Assembly (NCBI GenBank): GCA_035252155.1
Contig: DATFDL010000542.1
Location: 1-28,074, forward strand
DNA from: JAICLL01 sp035252155
GTDB taxonomy: Bacteria; Planctomycetota; Planctomycetia; Pirellulales; JAICIG01
DNA length: 28,074 bases
Reading direction: 5' to 3'
Part shown: positions 1 through 6,380 of the stretch, piece by piece
Position numbering within the stretch: the first letter of the stretch is position 1
Layout of the letters: each line of letters opens with the position of its first letter
Made by a program: the position numbers and the translations under genes
Notes under the pieces: model-generated
What the model was told of the DNA's origin: nothing
The model's input: only the letters and a program-made list of their open reading frames with translations
Database searches by the model: none

Positions 1-1
1 A

Positions 2-670
2 GGCGGATATGTGTACCACGTGCTCAACCGTGGGAATGCGCGGATGGACCTGTTCGACGATGACGCGGACTACGACGCGTTCGAAAAGATTCTGGCGGAA
101 GCGGTGGAACGCGAGGAAACGCGACTTTTGGCGTATTGCCTTATGCGCACTCATTGGCACCTGCTGGTCTGGCCTCGGGAAGACGGCGAACTCTCGCGGT
201 TCGTCGCTTGGCTGACGCTGACCCATACCCAGCGCTGGCACGCCCATCGGGACTCGATCGGCTACGGGCACGTCTACCAAGGAAGGTTCAAATCATTTCC
301 TGTCGAGGAAGACGACCACTTTTACACGGTCGCGCGGTATGTCGAGCGGAACGCATTGCGCGCGAACCTGGTGCGTCGTGCCGAGGCCTGGCGTTGGTCC
401 AGCCTTTACCGCTGGCTACACGGGCCGACAGACGAAAAACCGCGGCTCGCCTCGTGGCCCCTGCCGCGCAAAGCGGGCTGGATCGAGCACGTCAACGCGG
501 CGCAGACTGAGGCAGAGCTGGCGGCGATACGCAAGTGCGTTGAACGCGGAAGTCCTTTTGGAAGTGAGTCCTGGAGCGATCACGCCATTCGCCGTCTCGG
601 TTTGGAATCGACGATTCGCCCGCGCGGTCGCCCGAGAAAGGGGACTAGTTCGCAGAACAAAGGTTCCTGA
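2..670 (+). CDS. REP-associated tyrosine transposase (RAYT, Y1_Tnp / IS200-like), 5' end cut by window edge
   Basis: A Y1-family HUH transposase of the RAYT group, single-domain enzymes that nick single-stranded hairpins with one tyrosine. The reading frame is open to the left edge (the first codons read GGYVYHVLNRGN), so perhaps 10-15 N-terminal residues are missing; the GTG at 11 is probably internal. Numbering from that GTG, the HUH pair is H48 and H50 (THWHLL, where relatives have NHVHLL), and the likely catalytic tyrosine is Y110 in YVERNALRANLV. The C-terminal part has the LGLESTIRPRGRPRK tail usual in planctomycete members. Key motifs are intact, so the enzyme may be active. It has no second transposase partner. 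The window is rich in REP-like hairpins, the expected substrates of such an enzyme, but that link is inferred. Confidence 0.9.
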   Translation, partial: GGYVYHVLNRGNARMDLFDDDADYDAFEKILAEAVEREETRLLAYCLMRTHWHLLVWPREDGELSRFVAWLTLTHTQRWHAHRDSIGYGHVYQGRFKSFPVEEDDHFYTVARYVERNALRANLVRRAEAWRWSSLYRWLHGPTDEKPRLASWPLPRKAGWIEHVNAAQTEAELAAIRKCVERGSPFGSESWSDHAIRRLGLESTIRPRGRPRKGTSSQNKGS

Positions 671-858
671 CACCTTTTATGCCCTTTTCTGCCCCGTTCG
701 GCGAGATGCCCAGCAGCTCATAGTGCGTCGGCGGGCGCGATTCCGGCGGAATGCCCAGCCATACGCGATACGGATCCAAAGTGTCTGACATGATCGACAC
801 CGCCATGAGCGTTGCACCAGACGCTCATTATGCGCGCACGGCCGGCCAAAGCCAATCG

Positions 859-924
859 GTGCCCATCCGTGGCATCCGTGGTTTTCTCTTCCTGATCAGA
901 AGCACGGATTTCGCGGATGGGCAC
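859..924. repeat. Imperfect palindrome with GTGC/GCAC ends beside the RAYT gene
   Basis: The arms 859-882 and 901-924 are inverted copies with 20 of 24 positions matching, including a perfect 11-bp outer part (859-869 with 914-924), around an 18-base loop. The element starts with GTGC and ends with GCAC, the same termini as the elements at 5884-6067 and 9107-9282. It ends 6 bases before the broken RAYT fragment. It is probably a REP-like or MITE-like element linked to the transposase. Confidence 0.6.
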
Positions 925-930
925 GGATAA

Positions 931-1125
931 GTGAAGCGACCCGAAACGGAAGCCGAGCTTGAGCGGCTGAGACGTTCGGTGGCGCGGGGCGCGCCGTTTG
1001 GCGACGTCGAATGGCAGCGGCGCACGGCGCGGCGGCTTGGCCTTCAGTCGACTTTGAGACCGCGTGGGCGTCCTCGCGTCCGGCCGGATTTTAAAACAAC
1101 GGCTCCCGACCCCTTTGTTACCTGA
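931..1125 (+). pseudogene. RAYT transposase remnant (C-terminal fragment)
   Basis: An open frame of 64 codons that starts at GTG 931 and aligns along its length with the C-terminus of the transposase at 2-670: ETEAELERLRRSVARGAPFG matches TEAELAAIRKCVERGSPFG, and RRLGLQSTLRPRGRPR matches RRLGLESTIRPRGRPR. The HUH and tyrosine domain is missing, so it cannot be catalytic. It differs at many positions from the intact copy, so it looks like the relic of an older, different RAYT rather than a recent duplication. A short independent protein is possible but unlikely. Confidence 0.7.
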
Positions 1126-1221
1126 TCCTGCTGATGACCGAACTATCGGTCTGGCAATTGCATACCAAGCCCGGCCAGCTTCTGCCCCAGCCACCGCGGG
1201 GGATAGACTTTCTCGGACCCG

Positions 1222-2505
1222 TCAGTTTGCTCCCACTTTTGCCACCACCGATGACGTATCCTTCCCTGGACATTTCTTGCGGCGTCGCTTGCGACGGCCG
1301 GTTTCGTGCTGGCCGATTCGCCAGGCCAACCGTCCATACAGCCGCCCCAGCACGAACACCAGAGCCGCCAGCAGCGGCGCCACCAGCAACGCCGCCACGA
1401 CCGGCGCCCAGACGATTGCCAACCCAAGTAAACCAGCGACCGCGGCCACCAGCACGATGCTCTCCAGATAAACAATCAGCCATCCGGAGAAGGAGCGCCC
1501 TAAGCTGCGCAACATGACGGGTGAATACGGCCACAACGGCGTATCGGCTTCCATGGCCGAAAGCAGCAAGAATGGAAAGAGAAAGATCGCCAAGGCGGCC
1601 ATCACCACGCCCGCCCAGGCTGCGCCACCGAGCAAGGCCGCCACACTGGCGACGGCCGAGGCGCCGGCCGCGGTAAAGACGAGTTGCATGGCGAGGTACG
1701 CCAATGGCGCGACGCGCTCGCGCCAATCGCCTTCAGGCCAGTTGTAGACGTCGTCGTTGCCCGAACCGGTGTCTTGCACGATCGCCAGAAAGCAGGCCGC
1801 GGCATACGAGCCCGACCAAAACGTCAGCCACGCCAGCGGCACCGCTAAGAGAGGGACAATAGTAGTGATGCGGCTCAGTTCCGTTTGTATGACGAAGGCG
1901 ATGACGCCGATCACTAGTTCCAGCGGTAGCAAGAGTAAAAACAGCGTGATCCACCGAGGCAGCGCACTGGCACGCCAAGGGAACGTCAGCACGCCCGAAA
2001 CAAACCAGCAGCGCGGCACCTCGGGCGGCGGCGGTTCTGGCTCCAGACGGCCTTGCACCGTGAGCAGTTCCATCTCGACGGGCGGGCGCGTGAAGGTCTC
2101 GCCCATCTGATACGGCTTGGGGGGCGGCGGTGACTGGGGCTTTTTCTCGACGGGCGGCGGCGGAATGGTGAAGACCGTGTCGCAATCGGGGCAGCGGGTG
2201 CGCTTGCCCACGTGGCGCCGCCGCGGATGCAGCCGCGCTTGGCACGTCGGGCAAAGCGTCAGAAAATAATCGTCGTTGCGATCTTCCGCCGCCTGCGGCG
2301 GGCCGGCTGCCTCGCGCACTTTGTACTCGCCCGGGTCGCGGCGTGGCGGTTCGTCGGGGGCTGCGGTGGGCTGCGGCACAAGCACCGCCGAATAGCAATC
2401 GGGGCAACGCACCCGCCGCCCCGCTTTTTCGACGCGCGGGTGCAACACCGCGCGGCAAGTCGGACAAGTCACTCGCACGTAGCGTGGATCGCCGCCGTAA
2501 GACAT
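1222..2505 (-). CDS. Zinc-ribbon multipass membrane protein, function unknown
   Basis: A 427-residue protein from ATG 2503-2505, chosen because AAAGGAC lies just upstream on the minus strand; a longer frame to 2541 lacks such a site. The N-terminal half holds two zinc-ribbon-like modules, each CPTC...CPDC, the first at about residues 14-37 (CPTCRAVLHPR...RCPDC) and the second at about 84-110, followed by a proline-rich linker (IPPPPVEKKPQSPPPPKP). The C-terminal half has about six to eight hydrophobic segments and a very basic tail (RRKRRRKK). This plan, cytoplasmic zinc ribbons on a helical membrane domain, is common in planctomycete hypothetical proteins. The substrate is unknown. It is divergent from aroE with about 49 bp between starts, so the two may share a promoter region. 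Confidence 0.8.
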   Translation of the reverse strand: MSYGGDPRYVRVTCPTCRAVLHPRVEKAGRRVRCPDCYSAVLVPQPTAAPDEPPRRDPGEYKVREAAGPPQAAEDRNDDYFLTLCPTCQARLHPRRRHVGKRTRCPDCDTVFTIPPPPVEKKPQSPPPPKPYQMGETFTRPPVEMELLTVQGRLEPEPPPPEVPRCWFVSGVLTFPWRASALPRWITLFLLLLPLELVIGVIAFVIQTELSRITTIVPLLAVPLAWLTFWSGSYAAACFLAIVQDTGSGNDDVYNWPEGDWRERVAPLAYLAMQLVFTAAGASAVASVAALLGGAAWAGVVMAALAIFLFPFLLLSAMEADTPLWPYSPVMLRSLGRSFSGWLIVYLESIVLVAAVAGLLGLAIVWAPVVAALLVAPLLAALVFVLGRLYGRLAWRIGQHETGRRKRRRKKCPGKDTSSVVAKVGAN

Positions 2506-2554
2506 GTCCTTTAGCTTGCAGTCGCCGCCCGCCCCGGTCAAGATAAAGCACAGA

Positions 2555-3403
2555 ATGCTTAGTTCTTCGCTTCAAGAGATTTGCGCGGTGTTTGGCTCGC
2601 CGGTGGCCGGCAATCCCACGCAATACCTGATGGAAAAGGCGTTTGTCCATCATGGCCTCGACTGGCGGTACTTAACGCTCGAAGTGGCGCCCGAGGGACT
2701 GGCCGACGCGGTGCGGGGCATGCGGGCGATGGGTTTTCGCGGCGCCAATATCACCAAGCCGCACAAAGTGGCCGTCGTCGAGTTGCTCGATCGCCTCTCC
2801 GATGCGGCCGCCCTGATGGGGGCGGTCAATTGCATCATCCGCGAAGACCACGAACTGCTGGGTGAAAACACCGACGGCAAAGGGTTTATGCAGTCGCTGC
2901 GAGGCATTGCCGATCCTGCGGGCAAGCGCGTCGTGCTGCTGGGGGCCGGCGGCGCGGCTCGGGCAATCGGCGTTGAGCTGGCCTTGGCGGGTGCGGCGAG
3001 CGTTGAAGTGGTCAATCGCTCGGCCGAACGCGGGCAGCAACTCGTCGATGTGTTGAACGCCAAGACCAAGGCCCCGGCGACTTTGAAGGTTTGGCAGGGC
3101 GATTATCGATTGTCAACCGAGACCGACATCCTGATCAACGCCACTAGCATCGGCCTGAATGATCCCGAGGCGCGGGTGCCGGTGCGGTGGGGTGGCGCGG
3201 CCTCGCGGATTGTGGCGGCCGACGTGGTGGCTAGCCCGCCTGACACGCGGTTTTTGCAGGAGGCCAAAGCCCATGGTGCCACCGTGCTCGACGGCCTGGG
3301 TATGATCGTGCACCAGGCGGCAATCGCCTTTCGACTCTGGACCGGCATCGAGCCGGATGCCGGCGTGATGCGCGAGGCGGTCGAGGAATTTGTCGCGTTG
3401 TAA
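2555..3403 (+). CDS. aroE: Shikimate dehydrogenase (AroE), NADP-dependent, variant substrate loop
   Basis: Reduces 3-dehydroshikimate to shikimate in aromatic amino acid synthesis. The 282-residue product from ATG 2555 has the usual length; the frame is open to 2504, but those residues (SFSLQSPPAPVK) look non-coding and overlap the divergent gene. Visible family motifs: GSPVA near residue 14, NITKPHK with the catalytic lysine at about K71, GAVN at 89-92, NTDGKGF with D107, the nucleotide-binding GAGGAARAIG at 130-139, and GLGMIVHQA near the end. The usual shikimate-binding SxS in HSxSP is replaced by N20-P-T22, so one serine hydroxyl is lost and the other becomes threonine. Shikimate or a related polyol acid is still the likely substrate because the other catalytic residues are present. 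No other shikimate pathway gene is nearby. Confidence 0.88.
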   Translation: MLSSSLQEICAVFGSPVAGNPTQYLMEKAFVHHGLDWRYLTLEVAPEGLADAVRGMRAMGFRGANITKPHKVAVVELLDRLSDAAALMGAVNCIIREDHELLGENTDGKGFMQSLRGIADPAGKRVVLLGAGGAARAIGVELALAGAASVEVVNRSAERGQQLVDVLNAKTKAPATLKVWQGDYRLSTETDILINATSIGLNDPEARVPVRWGGAASRIVAADVVASPPDTRFLQEAKAHGATVLDGLGMIVHQAAIAFRLWTGIEPDAGVMREAVEEFVAL

Positions 3404-3427
3404 CAATGGTTAGCTACGAGGAGATCG

Positions 3428-5842
3428 ATGCCCGATCGCCACTTTTGTTTGCTGCTGTTAGCTTTGCTGCTTTCCGCCGAGATCGCACGCCCGGACGACC
3501 AAACTGAGACAAGTCTGAGTTTGCTGACTGCTAATCGGCTGGCGGGCTGGGACTACGGCAAGGAGCCGCCCAGCGGCTGGAAGCTGTCCGACGGCGTGCT
3601 GTCGGGCGACGATCGCTCGACGCCGCTAGTTTCGGGCTGGAGCTGGCAAGACGCCGAGTTTCGCTTTCGCTGGCAGGTACGCCGCGGCGGTCAGTGGCAG
3701 TTGCGGCTGTTAAAACTCTCGACCGGCGATGAGATAGCTCGGTTACTCCTGGCCGAGGCCGACGCGCAGACAGCCCGAGCCAGCGGCAACGAGCAATTGA
3801 TGCAAATCACCGAGCCTGCCGCGGCCGACGGCTGGCACCAGTCCACGCTACGCCGACGAGGCGACAAGCTTGAGGTCGCCGTCGACACTGAGACTGCAAC
3901 CGGCACCAGCCAATCGCAGCTGTCGCTCGCCATTCCTGGCGAGCGATTTGTGCTTGAACTAAGCCTGGAGGAGGGCGCCGGCGCCCTGGCTGGCTTGCAG
4001 GCCATCGAGCCGGCCGGCTCGCCGATCTTCAACGGCCGCGACCTGACCGGCTGGTGGACGCCCGGCAACTTGGCTTCGTGGAAAGTCGAGGACCGCAAGA
4101 TCGTCTGTCTCAACCAAAACGGCAATTACCTGCGCACCGAGCGCGAGTACGCCAATTTCACGCTCTCGCTGGAATACAAAATGGCCCGCGGCGGCAATTC
4201 AGGCATCGGCATCCGCACCGCCCGCGGCGGTTGGCCTTCGGGCGACGGCATGGAATTGCAGCTTCTTGATGAGCCGGCCGACAGCTCGATCACGCGCCAC
4301 TCGATGATGGCCATCTACGGCAACCTGGAGCCGTTGGCCCGCGCCGATCGGAGGCAACAGTGGAACCAGGTAACAGTGCGGGCCGAGGGATATTTGATCT
4401 CGGCCTGGGTCAATGGCGTCTTGGTGCAACAGGCCGACACGAGCCGGCTGCCCGAACTACGCCGCCGGCCTTTGCGCGGCTGGATCGGCTTGCAAGACCA
4501 CGGCGCGCGGGTCGAGTTTCGTAATTTGCGAGTGCTCGAATTGCCGAGCGAGGCTGGCCGGCCGGCCTGGCAAACGCCATCGCGCGAATCGGCCTCGCAA
4601 TTGGTACTAGAACGGTTGATGAATTCCGAGCGGCTGGCCATCGCCGACGGACTCGGCTCGGGCACCGTGACAAAAGCGGTTAAGAGCTCCGGCGAGCAGG
4701 TGCTGGCCGAGTTGACGGGCCCGGCCGCCGTCGTCGAAGTCTCGCGCACGAACAATTCGGGCCGGTTGTCATTCTATTTCGACGGCGAGACCAGCCCGCG
4801 CATCGACTGCCTAGCCAGCGAATTGCACCAGCGCGTCGCGCAAGTCGGGCAAGACGTGCAGCCGCTGTTGACCTTCATTCCATTTCGTAAGAGCCTCAAA
4901 GTAGTTCTCCATGCCAGCGGACCGGCAGAGTATCGACTTGACTACGTCACTTTTCCGTCGGACGTGCCGGTCGAGGACTTCAGTGACCGCGATGGTGGCG
5001 TGGCGCGTGGTTTATTGCCGGCCTTGTCTTACCGCAACGAGCAGCTTGGTTGGGGGACGCACCGCGAAGCCGACCCACTGCCTCGGTCTGGCTTGCAAAA
5101 CCAAAAAATCAATGAGGCAGACCGGGCGACACTCGTCGAGTTGACGGGCGCCGGCATCGTCGAGTGGACCAAGCTGGTGGCAGCGCCCTCGCTCTTGGAA
5201 GACGACGACCTCTGGTTGGAAGTCACTTTCGATGGTGAGCCGCAGCCGGCCTTGGCCGCGCCCGCGCGGTACTTTTTCCCCGGCTTGCATGGGGGCAATT
5301 ATCCCAATTACGTGGTACTCGATCGAGGCGGCTGGACCAACCTGCTGGCGATGCCCTATCGCTCGGGCCTGACGATCGCCGTGAGCAACCACGGCCGGCG
5401 GCCGGTCAGCCCGGTCGGCGTCACGGTGTCGCATCAGCCGCTCGACGATCCGCATGACCCGCGGCTGGCACATCGGCTGCGCGGGGTTTATTCGACCCAT
5501 GGCGATCCTCCCGGTCGCGCATGGATCACTCAGAATGGCCGGGGCCGCTGGATTGGGTTGGTCACACAGTATGGCAAAGCGGTCCCGGGCGTCGAGGCGT
5601 TGATCGTCGACGGCCAATCGCGCGACGGCTGGAAGTCTAATGATCTGCGGACCTTCATGGGCATCGAGCCACGTAGCTCGAACGAGCGCCACAGTTTCTG
5701 TGGGCGGTACGGTGGCTTTCAATGGCGATTCTTTTTACCCGCACCGATTGATTTTGAGCGCTCGCTCGAACTACGCTCCACGCAGGGTCCGCAGCTCGGC
5801 GACCGGCTGGCGCTGTTCTACATGACCGCCGACGTGAAGTGA
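3428..5842 (+). CDS. Exported DUF1080 (3-keto-disaccharide hydrolase-like) protein with DUF2961-like C-terminal half
   Basis: An 804-residue exported protein. The start at 3428 follows GAGGAG, and the first 22 residues are a signal peptide (HFCLLLLALLLSAEIARPDD). Residues of about 30-190 form a beta-rich region resembling a concanavalin-like fold. Residues of about 195-375 are a typical DUF1080 domain (PIFNGRDLTGWWTPGN, then GGNSGIGIRTARGG and GMELQLLDEP). The rest resembles DUF2961 (the GH172 group): two related beta blocks, one around ELTGPAAVVEVSR and one around ELTGAGIVEWTKL, then FFPGLHGG, AMPYRSGLTIAVSNHG and a final GGFQWRFFLPAPIDF. The TEDYF-type motif that carries a catalytic glutamate in GH172 enzymes is not obvious. 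The role is probably periplasmic or surface carbohydrate binding or hydrolysis. It follows aroE by 24 bp, but the functions are unrelated. Confidence 0.82.
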   Translation: MPDRHFCLLLLALLLSAEIARPDDQTETSLSLLTANRLAGWDYGKEPPSGWKLSDGVLSGDDRSTPLVSGWSWQDAEFRFRWQVRRGGQWQLRLLKLSTGDEIARLLLAEADAQTARASGNEQLMQITEPAAADGWHQSTLRRRGDKLEVAVDTETATGTSQSQLSLAIPGERFVLELSLEEGAGALAGLQAIEPAGSPIFNGRDLTGWWTPGNLASWKVEDRKIVCLNQNGNYLRTEREYANFTLSLEYKMARGGNSGIGIRTARGGWPSGDGMELQLLDEPADSSITRHSMMAIYGNLEPLARADRRQQWNQVTVRAEGYLISAWVNGVLVQQADTSRLPELRRRPLRGWIGLQDHGARVEFRNLRVLELPSEAGRPAWQTPSRESASQLVLERLMNSERLAIADGLGSGTVTKAVKSSGEQVLAELTGPAAVVEVSRTNNSGRLSFYFDGETSPRIDCLASELHQRVAQVGQDVQPLLTFIPFRKSLKVVLHASGPAEYRLDYVTFPSDVPVEDFSDRDGGVARGLLPALSYRNEQLGWGTHREADPLPRSGLQNQKINEADRATLVELTGAGIVEWTKLVAAPSLLEDDDLWLEVTFDGEPQPALAAPARYFFPGLHGGNYPNYVVLDRGGWTNLLAMPYRSGLTIAVSNHGRRPVSPVGVTVSHQPLDDPHDPRLAHRLRGVYSTHGDPPGRAWITQNGRGRWIGLVTQYGKAVPGVEALIVDGQSRDGWKSNDLRTFMGIEPRSSNERHSFCGRYGGFQWRFFLPAPIDFERSLELRSTQGPQLGDRLALFYMTADVK

Positions 5843-5883
5843 GAAACGTCCGAAAGGGAATCGCGGGCGTAGCGTTCCGCTGG

Positions 5884-6067
5884 GTGCCACGGCATCCGTT
5901 GCGGCGCGCGAATCGTCGAATCGCTCATTAGCACGATCGCCGCAACGGACGCCGTGCGAATTGCTCGCGGCTTCGTCCCGACCCCATCGCAGCACGGCGT
6001 CCGCCGCGGCGACATCCTATTGAACTCGAGGCAGCCTCACGTGCGCCGGCGGCGGGTGCCGTGGCAC
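5884..6067. repeat. Nested palindromic repeat element, copy 1 (GTGC-foot BIME-like)
   Basis: Two inverted-repeat modules side by side. Module 1 pairs 5888-5906 with 5938-5956 (one mismatch in 19). Module 2 pairs the region from 5993-6011 with about 6047-6066, less perfectly. The outer ends, GTGCCACGGCA at 5884-5894 and its exact complement at 6057-6067, also form an inverted repeat. A second copy lies at 9107-9282, and the two copies flank the tolC-like gene. The element starts about 40 bp after the DUF1080 gene stop. Confidence 0.75.
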
Positions 6068-6170
6068 ACACTTGAGCGGTGCCCCGGCGTTCAATCCCAA
6101 CTGGGAGCGTCGCGGCGAAAGACTACAACCTCGATTTCCAAGCGTTGCGCGCGGCTCTGTCCCAATCCCC

Positions 6171-6205
6171 TGGCCTCTGGCCTCTGGCCACCGACCTCCG
6201 ACCCC
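6171..6205. repeat. Heptamer tandem array (5 units) in the gene-free stretch 5843-6380
   Basis: Five adjoining 7-base units: TGGCCTC, TGGCCTC, TGGCCAC, CGACCTC, CGACCCC. The G-rich strand is the minus strand. A similar 7-base array occurs in the other orientation at 23410-23437. Between this array and the TolC start at 6381 no gene or convincing promoter is seen; the remaining sequence carries only shadow reading frames. Confidence 0.55.
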
Positions 6206-6380
6206 TCTGGCATTTTAGGCGAACTACATCAACTCGGTCGTCGTGCAGATGCTTGCCGGTTGCGAAGAATCGCCGAAGTTTATCGATTGCACCGCCGATA
6301 CAAGCTTTGCCGAATATTCCGCCTAGGTTGCGCCCGCCGCGCGCCAGGCCAATTGTCAGCGGAAGCTAGGACGTTATCGA

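Noticed and set aside
9..215. Open frame on the plus strand overlapping the transposase start
   Set aside because: Arg/Thr/Trp-rich shadow of the RAYT frame without homology.
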